Shown here one piece after another: positions 39,994 to 48,290 of a stretch of DNA of 64,000 nt. Source of the DNA: Candidatus Iainarchaeum sp. (lineage in GTDB: Archaea; Iainarchaeota; Iainarchaeia; Iainarchaeales; GCA-2688035); NCBI GenBank assembly GCA_017610175.1, contig JAFCCO010000004.1, positions 1 through 64,000 of the forward strand. The letters run 5' to 3'. Made by a program: the position numbers and the translations under genes. The notes beneath the pieces are model-generated. The model was not told where the DNA came from. It did not search any database and saw only the letters and a list, made by a program, of their open reading frames with translations. The first letter of the stretch is position 1, and each line of letters begins with the position of its first letter.

Positions 39994-41697
39994 ATGAAAG
40001 GAAAAGACATCCTTAATGAGATTAGTTCCACATCCAGTGGCGAATTTTACACACCTATCCCGGAGGGCTACAAGGCGGGCAAAACCAAATATGTAATTAT
40101 TACCGGCAGTGTCATGTCAGGGGTTGGAAAGGGAACCATTTCAAGCAGCCTGTGCAAGTGCCTGCAGGACCGGGGCCTGAAAGTTGAACCCATCAAGCTT
40201 GAAGCCTACCTAAACGTTGATTCCGGGACATTGAACCCATACAGGCACGGCGAAGTTTTTGTGCTGGATGACGGTTACGAAACAGACCTTGACCTTGGAA
40301 CCTACGAGCGAATGCTTGACAAGAACCTTACAAGAGACCACTTTGTCACATCAGGGCGAATTTACCAGACAATAATTGAGAAAGAGCGTGCAGGCAAGTA
40401 TCTGGGACGCGATGTGCAGTTCATTCCACACGTAACAGGTGAAATCAAAAGCATTGTCAGGAACATGGCAATGAAAAGCAAGGCAGACATCATTTCAATT
40501 GAGATTGGTGGGACAGTCGGCGATTATGAAAATATGTTTGCCCTCGAAGCACTGAGGGAACTGCAGTATGAAGAGGGCAGGGAAAACGTTTGCTTTGTAA
40601 ACATCACTTACATAATGGAACCAAAGAGTTTGGGCGAGCAAAAAAGCAAGGCGGCACAGCTTGGAATAAAGCGCCTGATTGCAATGGGAATTCAGCCGGA
40701 CATTATTGTCTGCAGAAGCCAGTCAAAACTCAAACAAAACATTCGCGAAAAAATCAGTCTCAACACAAACGTCCCGCTTGACCGCGTAATCGGAGTGCAC
40801 AACGTTGAAAACATTTACTCACTGCCCTTAACACTGCGCGAAAGCGGCTTTGACCAGAGAATTCTTGAAATATTTGAAATGGACAAGAAATTCAAGGCAA
40901 ACGGAAACTCCGGATTAAAGGAATGGGTTAAGAACACAAGTGTGACAAGCTCAAAGGACCCGATTGTTGTCGGGATTGCCGGAAAATACACCGAGGGCGG
41001 AGACGCCTACATCAGCATTCTTAAGGCACTTGAGCACTGCAGTTTTGCACTAAACCACCGTGTTGAAGTCAAGTGGATTGAGTCCACAAAAATTGAGAAA
41101 GACCAGATAAAAGTTGACGAGGCAATTAAGGGAGTTGATGGGATTATTGTGCCCGGGGGCTTTGGCTCAAGAGGGGTTGAGGGAAAAATAAAGGTCGCAC
41201 AGTACTGCCGCGAAAACAATATTCCATACCTTGGGCTTTGCCTGGGATTCCAAATCGCACTCATTGAATTTGCAAGAAACGTTCTGAAGCTTGAGGACGC
41301 AAACAGCACAGAATTTGAGCCAAAGGCAAAGCACCCGGTTGTAGACCTGCTCCCTGAGCAAATGGACATAGAGGGACTGGGCGGAAACATGCGTTTGGGA
41401 GGCAGAAACGTTGAAGTAAAAGAAGGGACAATTGCCTCAAGAATTTTTAACAAGGCAAAAAGTGTCAGAAGAAGGTTCAGGCACAGGTTTGAATGCAATC
41501 CGGATTACATCAAGCAGTTTGAGGAAAACGGAATCGTGTTCTCGGGAAAGGCTCCAAAGCAACCGATTATGCAGATTTTGGAAGTTCCTTCACTCAAGTT
41601 TTTGATGGCTTCACAGTTCCACCCTGAACTCACCTCAAGGCCGCGCCACCCGGACGAAATGTTCCTCGAATTTGTGAAGAACTGTGCTAAAAAGTAA
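39994..41697 (+). CDS. pyrG: CTP synthase, divergent synthetase motifs
   Basis: The 567-residue protein has an amidoligase domain (VIITGSVMSGVGKGTISSSL, KLEAYLNVDSGTLNPYRHGEVFVLDDG, EIGGTVGDYENMFALEALRE) and a glutamine amidotransferase domain (VPGGFGSRGVEGKI, YLGLCLGFQIALIEFARNV with the Cys nucleophile, SQFHPELTSRP). It aminates UTP to CTP. Several signature residues differ from the common form (for example GTVGDYEN for the usual GTVGDIES). The first in-frame ATG after the tRNA is used; a TATA-like CTTTTAAAGTA lies near 39941. Confidence 0.92.
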   Translation: MKGKDILNEISSTSSGEFYTPIPEGYKAGKTKYVIITGSVMSGVGKGTISSSLCKCLQDRGLKVEPIKLEAYLNVDSGTLNPYRHGEVFVLDDGYETDLDLGTYERMLDKNLTRDHFVTSGRIYQTIIEKERAGKYLGRDVQFIPHVTGEIKSIVRNMAMKSKADIISIEIGGTVGDYENMFALEALRELQYEEGRENVCFVNITYIMEPKSLGEQKSKAAQLGIKRLIAMGIQPDIIVCRSQSKLKQNIREKISLNTNVPLDRVIGVHNVENIYSLPLTLRESGFDQRILEIFEMDKKFKANGNSGLKEWVKNTSVTSSKDPIVVGIAGKYTEGGDAYISILKALEHCSFALNHRVEVKWIESTKIEKDQIKVDEAIKGVDGIIVPGGFGSRGVEGKIKVAQYCRENNIPYLGLCLGFQIALIEFARNVLKLEDANSTEFEPKAKHPVVDLLPEQMDIEGLGGNMRLGGRNVEVKEGTIASRIFNKAKSVRRRFRHRFECNPDYIKQFEENGIVFSGKAPKQPIMQILEVPSLKFLMASQFHPELTSRPRHPDEMFLEFVKNCAKK

Positions 41698-41700
41698 GAA

Positions 41701-41874
41701 TCAGGCCTTTTCTGCCCTTTCAGGAAGCATTATTGGAATTCCATTCTCAACAGGATATGCAAGCCGGCAAACACTGCAAACTATTCTGCTTCCGGCTTGG
41801 TCGTAATCTATTTTCCCCATGCATTTCGGGCATGCAAGAACCTCAAGCAGCTTTTGCGGAATCTCCTCTGACAT
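41701..41874 (-). CDS. Trm112-like zinc-ribbon protein
   Basis: The 57-residue product (MSEEIPQKLLEVLACPKCMG) has two C-x2-C pairs (CPKC, CSVC) and ends YPVENGIPIMLP, the Trm112/YcaR pattern. Trm112 activates SAM-dependent methylases of tRNA and release factor. TTTTAAACATTTT on this strand is its promoter. Confidence 0.8.
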   Translation of the reverse strand: MSEEIPQKLLEVLACPKCMGKIDYDQAGSRIVCSVCRLAYPVENGIPIMLPERAEKA

Positions 41875-42003
41875 GAACAAATTGTTGCGCAAAATGTTTA
41901 AAACAAGAAACTGGCTTTTAGGTTTTAGGCTAAGAAAGCCAAAGCGCTTATTAAATATATATTATTCTTTTATTAATAGCCAAAAATAACTAAGGTTTGC
42001 CAA

Positions 42004-43155
42004 ATGACTGTTGAAAAGATTTTTTTAGAGGGAAAGGAAATTGTGCTGGTTGGAACCGCGCACATCAGCCAGAAATCAACCGATTTGGTGAAGGAAACAA
42101 TCAAAAAAGAGCACCCTGACTCGGTCGGGGTGGAACTTGACAACCAGCGCTTTATGCAGTTAAGGTCCGGAAAAAAATGGCTTGAAATGGACATTGCACG
42201 CATTGTAAAGGAGGGCAAAACATATCTTTTCCTCATAAACATTCTTCTTGCAAACATGCAGCGCAAGCTGGGAAAACAGCTTGGAATAAAACCCGGAATG
42301 GAAATGCTTGAAGCAATAAAAATTAGCGGCGAAAATGGAATCAGGGTGGAGCTGCTTGACAGGGATGTAAGAGTAACCCTGAAGCGCGCACTCATACTCA
42401 CAGGGTTTTTTGAAAAGCTGAGGCTTGGGTTGGATGTTCTTTTCTCGCTTTTCCAGCAGCCGGAGCCGCTGACGGAGAAAAGCATTGAGCAACTTAAAGA
42501 CAAGGACACACTTAACGCGCTTATGGCGGAACTGAGCGTAAAAATGCCGTCGGTAAAGCGGGTTTTGGTTGACGAAAGGGACTTGTTTATTGCAACCCGC
42601 ATAATGCAAATGCACGGCAACAAGGTTGTCGCGATTGTGGGAGCAGGCCACATTGAGGGAATTAAAAAAAATTTGGGAAAAAGGGCAGACATGCGTGAGC
42701 TTCTATCAATTCCAAAGAAAAAAAGCTTACTGCGTTTCATAAAGTATTTAGTTCCGATTGCATTGATTGCACTGCTTGGCTACGGGTTTTACACAAAGGG
42801 AGTTGCAGTTACTGCACAACTTATTCTGATGTGGTTCCTGATTAACGGGATTCTTTCGGCACTGGGAGCCTTGCTTGCAAGAGCCCACCCGTTTTCAATT
42901 GCAACGGCTTTCCTTGCGGCGCCGTTTACTTCACTGCATCCTGCGTTTGCAGCCGGATGGTTTGCGGCGGCAGTTGAGGCAAAAATGCGGTGCCCAAAGG
43001 TAAAGGATTTCCAGGGCCTGCAGAACCTTGAGTCTTACTCAGATTTTTCAAATAACCGCGTTACACGCGTGCTTCTTGTGGCAGCGTATTCAAATCTGGG
43101 CAGCACCATTGGAACAATTGTGGCTTTGCCCTACATTCTTTCACTGCTGGGCTAA
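42004..43155 (+). CDS. TraB/PrgY (TIKI-like) family membrane protein
   Basis: The 383-residue protein has the TraB motifs: VLVGTAHISQKSTDLVKETI, then ELLDRDVRVTLKRAL, VDERDLFIATRI and VAIVGAGHIEGI. About four to five membrane segments follow from residue ~245. Pheromone-shutdown and peptidase-like roles are known for relatives, but none is set in archaea. TATATATT (~41955) is its promoter. Confidence 0.85.
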   Translation: MTVEKIFLEGKEIVLVGTAHISQKSTDLVKETIKKEHPDSVGVELDNQRFMQLRSGKKWLEMDIARIVKEGKTYLFLINILLANMQRKLGKQLGIKPGMEMLEAIKISGENGIRVELLDRDVRVTLKRALILTGFFEKLRLGLDVLFSLFQQPEPLTEKSIEQLKDKDTLNALMAELSVKMPSVKRVLVDERDLFIATRIMQMHGNKVVAIVGAGHIEGIKKNLGKRADMRELLSIPKKKSLLRFIKYLVPIALIALLGYGFYTKGVAVTAQLILMWFLINGILSALGALLARAHPFSIATAFLAAPFTSLHPAFAAGWFAAAVEAKMRCPKVKDFQGLQNLESYSDFSNNRVTRVLLVAAYSNLGSTIGTIVALPYILSLLG

Positions 43156-43479
43156 TTACATTACGCTTGAGCCAACGGCAATGTCCCTGTCAAGGGTTAG
43201 AAGAACAACTCCGTTCTCTGAGTCGGCCGCAAGAAGCATTCCGTTGCTTTCAATTCCCGCAATTTTTGCGGGCTCAAGGTTTGCAACAACCACAATTGTT
43301 TTTCCCACAAGCTCTTCTGCACTGTAGGCAGGCTTTAATCCGGCAACAAGTGTTCTCGGAGTTTCCTCCCCAAGGTCTATTTCAAGCTTCACAAGCTTGT
43401 CTTTTCCCTCAATGTCCTCTGCCTTTGTAATCTTTGCAACTTTAAGTTCTGTTTTTTGGAATTCGTTGAATGAAATCAA
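43156..43479 (-). CDS. Stand-alone tRNA-binding OB domain (MetRS beta-like)
   Basis: The 107-residue protein matches the EMAP-II/Arc1p-type domain normally at the C-terminus of MetRS: FNEFQKTELKVAKITKAEDIEGKDKLVKLEIDLGEE, TLVAGLKPAYSAEELVGK and SNGMLLAA. It may serve a MetRS coded elsewhere. TTG start with GGAGG upstream. Its stop abuts the TraB-like stop. Confidence 0.85.
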   Translation of the reverse strand: MISFNEFQKTELKVAKITKAEDIEGKDKLVKLEIDLGEETPRTLVAGLKPAYSAEELVGKTIVVVANLEPAKIAGIESNGMLLAADSENGVVLLTLDRDIAVGSSVM

Positions 43480-43491
43480 GTAACCAGCCTC

Positions 43492-43890
43492 CTATTTGAT
43501 TATATCAACTACTTCTGCATCATCATTAAAATCCTTTATTTCCCCGGAACCAATCTCAATTGCCTGGCTCTCATTAACCATGCAGTAAACCGTTTCGTTC
43601 AGCATTACCTTGGGGTCAATAAGCACTTTAACTCCGTAAATGGAGACAGGGGGAAGAAACTCCTTTCTGTAGCCCGTAATCTCAAATGTTTCCTCTTCGT
43701 CCACGGGCTTAACCTTTTCACCGGCTGCGTTTTCAATTTTTGCAAAGTCAAGCGTGCTCGATTTAAGGGAAATTGCAAGAATTTGTGTTTCACCCGCTGC
43801 AAAAAGCCTGCATCTGATGAATATTACTCCTTTGGGAAGCAGAACAATCTTTGCCTTAAGGCCCACCGATTTAATAAAGTCCTCAACCAT
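43492..43890 (-). CDS. Hypothetical beta-rich protein, 132 residues
   Basis: The chain alternates hydrophobic and polar residues (IVLLPKGVIFIRCRLFAAGETQILAISLKS) and has a short acidic tail. No membrane segment and no motif I recognise. It lies between metK and the OB-domain gene on the same strand, 12 bases before the latter. Confidence 0.55.
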   Translation of the reverse strand: MVEDFIKSVGLKAKIVLLPKGVIFIRCRLFAAGETQILAISLKSSTLDFAKIENAAGEKVKPVDEEETFEITGYRKEFLPPVSIYGVKVLIDPKVMLNETVYCMVNESQAIEIGSGEIKDFNDDAEVVDIIK

Positions 43891-43942
43891 AGTAGCAAGA
43901 AATAGGGAAAGGAAATAAATAAAAAAGGAAAAAATACCGGCC

Positions 43943-45103
43943 TTAGAGGCCAGCGTCTTTCTTCAATGCGTCCACTCTGTCGGTCTTTTCCCAGGTGAAT
44001 TCCGGAAGTTCACGCCCAAAGTGCCCGTAATTTGTTGTTTTTCTAAAGATTGGCCTTCGCAGGTCAAGCTCCTCAATTATGTTGCCTGGCTTGAAGTTGA
44101 AGTTCTTCATCACAGCTTTGTGAATCTTGCTTGCGTCAACCTTTGCGGTTCCGTGCAGATCAATGAACACACTTGTGGGGTCTGTTCCGCCGATTGCGTA
44201 ACTCAGCTGAACCTCTGCCCTTGTGGCCAAACCTGCCGCAACAATGTTCTTTGCAACATATCTTGCATAGTATGCGGCTGATCTGTCAACCTTTGAAGGG
44301 TCCTTTCCTGAGAAGGCTCCGCCGCCGTGGTTTCCCACTCCGCCGTATGTGTCCTGGATTATCTTTCTTCCAGTGCATCCTGAGTCGGCAACAGGTCCCC
44401 CAATAACAAACCTTCCGGTGTTGTTGATGTAGTAGTTGGTCTTGTCATCGGTTAGGTCGCCGCAAACCGGTTCAATTACCTTTTCCTTAATGTCTTCCCT
44501 GAGCTTTTCAAGCTCAATGTCCTCATCGTGCTGTGTTGCAAGAACTATGCTGTCAATCCTCACCGGCTTGTCTTTCTCGTATTCAACTGTAACCTGTGTC
44601 TTTCCGTCAGGCCTAAGGTATGAAAGAACATTGTCCTTTCTTGCCCTCATAAGGGTTTCAGCAAGCCTGTGCGCAAGCCTGATTGGTGCAGGCATTAATT
44701 CTTCAGTCTCAGTGCAGGCATAACCGGACATCATTCCCTGGTCTCCCGCTCCAACCTGCTCCTTTGATTCCTTTGTCACACCCATTGAGATGTCAGGGCT
44801 CTGCTCGTGGATTGATGTTAGAACTCCAACGCTCTGGTAGTCAAAACCGTACTCTGGCTTTGAATATCCAACGTCTTTTAGAACATCCCTTACGGTTTTC
44901 TGAATGTCAATATAAGCCTTTGTGGTAATTTCACCGGTCACAACAATGAATCCCATTCCGGCCATTGTTTCACAGGCAACCCTTGCGTAAGGATCTTCGC
45001 CGTAAATTGCGTCAAGCACGGCATCGCTAATCTGGTCACACACCTTATCAGGGTGGCCCTCAGTCATTGCTTCACTTGTAAACATATATTTTCCATTTCT
45101 CAT
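43943..45103 (-). CDS. metK: S-adenosylmethionine synthetase, bacterial type
   Basis: The 386-residue protein is clearly the bacterial/eukaryal [80 protein letters not shown]. Most archaea instead use a distinct archaeal MAT. It makes SAM from methionine and ATP. The ATG at 45103 is chosen with GGAG upstream. A lateral origin is likely. Confidence 0.95.
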   Translation of the reverse strand: MRNGKYMFTSEAMTEGHPDKVCDQISDAVLDAIYGEDPYARVACETMAGMGFIVVTGEITTKAYIDIQKTVRDVLKDVGYSKPEYGFDYQSVGVLTSIHEQSPDISMGVTKESKEQVGAGDQGMMSGYACTETEELMPAPIRLAHRLAETLMRARKDNVLSYLRPDGKTQVTVEYEKDKPVRIDSIVLATQHDEDIELEKLREDIKEKVIEPVCGDLTDDKTNYYINNTGRFVIGGPVADSGCTGRKIIQDTYGGVGNHGGGAFSGKDPSKVDRSAAYYARYVAKNIVAAGLATRAEVQLSYAIGGTDPTSVFIDLHGTAKVDASKIHKAVMKNFNFKPGNIIEELDLRRPIFRKTTNYGHFGRELPEFTWEKTDRVDALKKDAGL

Positions 45104-45231
45104 CAAATCACTCCATCTATTTAAAACAAACAAAAACTATATCCAAACAAGCCAAGTTAGCTTTAAAACTGAATGTTTTTTGAAAGAATTATTCCGATAA
45201 GAATTTAATTGTTCTTTTGCACAGTCAATGC

Positions 45232-45792
45232 ATGCTTCCAAGCCTTTCAGAGATTAAAGCGCTCAGAAAAAGGCAGAACCTTACACAGTCACAGCTTGCC
45301 TCCTTAAGCAATGTTTCGCAGAGCCTTATTGCAAAGCTTGAGGCAGACAAGATTGTGCCAACCTATGACAAGGCAAAAAGGCTGTTTGATACGCTTGAAC
45401 GGATTCACGAAGAAAGCAGCCTTGCCGCAAAGGACATTATGACCACAAAAGTGCTGTACGCCACAGAGCAGGAAAGCATCAAGTCTGCAGTCAAAAAACT
45501 TGAAAAAAACGCACTTTCACAGCTTCCGGTACTGCATAACGGGCAAAATGTCGGCCTTGTAACCGAACGCGGCCTGCTTGCAAAAATAGGCCGCGGCGGA
45601 GTGGATGTTGACAAATGCATTGTGGAGGATGCAATGGATGACGCATGCCCCACAATTCAGGAAAATACACCCCTAAAAGTTGTTTCACAGCTGCTTGACT
45701 ACAACAATGCTGTGCTGGTTAAAAAGAAGGGCAAAATCAGGGGAATAATCACCAAATCAGACCTCCTTAAAACAATGCTAAAGGCCCGCTAA
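45232..45792 (+). CDS. HTH-CBS domain regulator
   Basis: The 186-residue protein starts with an Xre-type helix-turn-helix (EIKALRKRQNLTQSQLASLSNVSQSLIAKLEA from residue ~7), followed by two CBS motifs (DIMTTKVLYATEQ, DAMDDACPTIQEN). CBS pairs bind adenosyl ligands such as ATP, AMP or SAM; being divergent from metK makes SAM a possible ligand. GAATTTAATTG (45201) is the TATA box and the message is leaderless. Confidence 0.82.
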   Translation: MLPSLSEIKALRKRQNLTQSQLASLSNVSQSLIAKLEADKIVPTYDKAKRLFDTLERIHEESSLAAKDIMTTKVLYATEQESIKSAVKKLEKNALSQLPVLHNGQNVGLVTERGLLAKIGRGGVDVDKCIVEDAMDDACPTIQENTPLKVVSQLLDYNNAVLVKKKGKIRGIITKSDLLKTMLKAR

Positions 45793-45836
45793 ATGTCCTG
45801 AAAAGGGCAAAAACCCTATTTAAACGATATCTTTAA

Positions 45837-45860
45837 ATACTTCTACAGGAGGAAGTATAT
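45837..45860 (+). promoter_or_regulatory. Inverted-repeat promoter of the surface-protein operon
   Basis: ATACTTC (45837-45843) and GAAGTAT (45852-45858) form a perfect inverted repeat with an eight-base spacer. TATA-like elements TTTAAATAC and AGTATATAAC overlap each arm. A further CTATTTAAAC lies at 45816. A regulator here would control access to TATA. Confidence 0.5.
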
Positions 45861-45912
45861 AACAGGGCTTAGTTAACAAGTGAAATACAGGTTGCTCTGG
45901 AGGGGTTATTCA

Positions 45913-46458
45913 GTGACAAAACACAGTCTTGCGATTCTAGCATTGCTATTGATTTGTTCAAATGTCTTGGCAAGCAGCATAGGCGTGCCCGGCACAATCT
46001 ATTTGTATGAGGAAAAAAACTCAACAACAATTACAATTGAAAACAGCGAAAGCTATTCACAAAACTTTGAATTGGAAGCAATCTTTCCAACAGCCATTTC
46101 ACTCAGCAGGGAAAGCGGAACAATTTCCGCAAACCGCGGCACAAGTTTAACAATCACAATCCAGCCCAGAGCAGGCCTCATCGGGCAAACTTATGAGGGG
46201 AAGGTAATTGCAACAATTGGCGAGGAAGAAATTTCAAGGCCTATGAGAATTGTTTTCAGGAAAGCAAAGGCTGCAGACAAAACACCAGCAGACCCTGAGC
46301 CATCCAACAACACAGGTTCGGCAACAACCGGATTCTTTACAGTTGCATCACCAAACGCGGTTTCAGACCTTTTGCTGAACGCGTTCCTTGGGCTTGTTGC
46401 AGCAATTCTTTTGATTGCATTTATTGCAAGGTTTACAAAACGACTGGAGGGCCACTAA
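45913..46458 (+). CDS. Surface protein with signal peptide and C-terminal anchor
   Basis: The GTG at 45913 has TGGAGGGG eight bases before it; an upstream GTG at 45880 lacks such a site. The 181-residue product has a signal peptide (LAILALLLICSNVLASS), one beta-sandwich domain (TITIENSESYSQNFELEAIFP, RESGTISANRGTSLTITIQ) of the NEW3/CARDB style, a Pro/Asn/Thr linker and a membrane segment (~152-174). First gene of a three-gene surface operon. Confidence 0.7.
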   Translation: MTKHSLAILALLLICSNVLASSIGVPGTIYLYEEKNSTTITIENSESYSQNFELEAIFPTAISLSRESGTISANRGTSLTITIQPRAGLIGQTYEGKVIATIGEEEISRPMRIVFRKAKAADKTPADPEPSNNTGSATTGFFTVASPNAVSDLLLNAFLGLVAAILLIAFIARFTKRLEGH

Positions 46459-46459
46459 A

Positions 46460-48289
46460 ATGCACAAGACACTAATTTCAATGTCCCTGCTCTTGCTCGC
46501 AGCAAGCGCATTCGCTCAAGTAACAGTATACTCAGACGCAGAATCGGTTTTCATAGGAAGAAATGACTCAATCGCCGCAATCTTCACGATTGAAAACACT
46601 TCAGATGAGGAACAGTGCCTTGATTTAAGCGGCGACACCGACAGCTATTACATTGAAATAGAACCAGGCATAACCGAAGTTTGCCTGCCCAAAAACTCAC
46701 AGACAAAGGTAACCGCAAGCGTCAAGTCAATTGATGCACCTGCCGCAAACTTTGAGGCAAAATTAATTGCCGAAAACGCAAATTACACAGAAAGTGACTT
46801 TGTGGAGGTTAAAATCCTGAGCGAGCCCGAAATTGAGCTCGTTGAGTACGAAGCAGACATCTGCAGGGCGGAAGACGATTATTTCTCCGTTCTTGTAAAG
46901 AATAACTCAAACGAACTCAAGGAAATTAGGCTCTGGGCAGACAACGAAATGCTTCTCCCATACTTTGAGCCGTCAAAATTGACACTTGATGCGTTTGAGG
47001 ACAAATACGTTAAAGTTTATGTCCACACAGGCAGAAACAGCCTGCTGGGGGATTACAGGGTAAGCCTTTTTGCAGAGGACGGAAGTATTGTTTCAAAGAA
47101 AGTGGCTTTCATCCCGGTAAAGGACTGCGAGAACGAAGAGCCCGAATTCAGCATAAGCCTTTCAACCGGCTGCACTTACGTTGACAGGGAAGACGAGGAA
47201 AGAATCAGCTTCTCAATAAGAAACCTTGAGGACGAAGAGCTTGAACTAAGGGTTGCAATCGAAAGCGACCTTCCCGTTGACTACGACAGCAGGGTAACAC
47301 TTGAGGAAAACGAGAGGAGAACGTTTAACGCATATATCAACGCAAGGGAATCGGATTACTTCGGAAGGCACGACTTTGACCTTACAGTCTGGGACCCTGA
47401 AACCGGAAAAAGCATTGAAAGAACCAAATGCATTTACGTAAGAAAAAGCAAGGCAAGCACAGTTGAACTGCTCAACAATGACATTGAAATAAGCCAGTGC
47501 TTGAGCGAAGTGTTCACGCTTCTCGCAAAAAACACTGGGGACTACGAGCTCAACTACGAAATAACAATCAACGAGGACTTCAACACAGGCTACATCAACG
47601 TAAGTGTCTCAGAGGACGAGTTTGAGCTGGGTGAGGATGAGCAAAAAGAGATCTACATCTATGTTACAACCCAGAAAGGAACCCCACTCGGAAACTACGA
47701 GTTTGACATAATTGTAAGGCACAACGGCAAAAGAATGGAGAAAACAGCAAGGTTTAGCGTAACCGAGAAAATCGAATCGGGTGAGCTGGAAGTTGTTTCA
47801 TACCCGATTCAGGTAACCGTCCCCGACGGAAACGAGCTTGCAATAGTTGTTTCACTCAGAAACGGAACCGAAGAGGATGTAACAGTTGAATCGGTGAGCC
47901 TGCTTGGCCTGCCCGCGGAATTCACAGTAAATACCGCGCACACAATATTAATTAAGGCGGGAAAAACACGCACCGTTGAGCTTGCACTTGTTTCAGGCGC
48001 AGAGCCCGGAACATACAATGCAACACTTGAGGTAAAAACAAGCGAGTTTGCCATTGTGGAAAACATTGAAATTCTTGTGCCCGAAACGGAGGAAGAAATA
48101 GACGTTCCGGCAGAAGAAGAAGAAGATGACACAGACGAACAGTTCCTTGCAGGGCTGTATACAGCAGGAGGCAACGTGCTCTACGGAATTGGAACACTTG
48201 CAATCGCACTACTGATAATCCTTTTGGCAACAAAAGTTGTCAGAAGCGTTGGAAAAAATGAAAAAGAAGTTTGGATGGGGAGGGAATAA
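46460..48289 (+). CDS. Large surface protein with repeated Ig-like domains
   Basis: The 609-residue protein has a signal peptide (MHKTLISMSLLLLAASAFA), about five Ig-like domains, an acidic stretch (EEEIDVPAEEEEDDTDEQF) and a C-terminal membrane segment (YGIGTLAIALLIILLATKVV). Each domain carries a Cys at a set place (EQCLDLSG, ADICRAED, VKDCENEE, ISQCLSEV), suggesting disulfides. Part of the cell envelope; partner of the next gene, with one base between their frames. Confidence 0.7.
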   Translation: MHKTLISMSLLLLAASAFAQVTVYSDAESVFIGRNDSIAAIFTIENTSDEEQCLDLSGDTDSYYIEIEPGITEVCLPKNSQTKVTASVKSIDAPAANFEAKLIAENANYTESDFVEVKILSEPEIELVEYEADICRAEDDYFSVLVKNNSNELKEIRLWADNEMLLPYFEPSKLTLDAFEDKYVKVYVHTGRNSLLGDYRVSLFAEDGSIVSKKVAFIPVKDCENEEPEFSISLSTGCTYVDREDEERISFSIRNLEDEELELRVAIESDLPVDYDSRVTLEENERRTFNAYINARESDYFGRHDFDLTVWDPETGKSIERTKCIYVRKSKASTVELLNNDIEISQCLSEVFTLLAKNTGDYELNYEITINEDFNTGYINVSVSEDEFELGEDEQKEIYIYVTTQKGTPLGNYEFDIIVRHNGKRMEKTARFSVTEKIESGELEVVSYPIQVTVPDGNELAIVVSLRNGTEEDVTVESVSLLGLPAEFTVNTAHTILIKAGKTRTVELALVSGAEPGTYNATLEVKTSEFAIVENIEILVPETEEEIDVPAEEEEDDTDEQFLAGLYTAGGNVLYGIGTLAIALLIILLATKVVRSVGKNEKEVWMGRE

Positions 48290-48290
48290 A

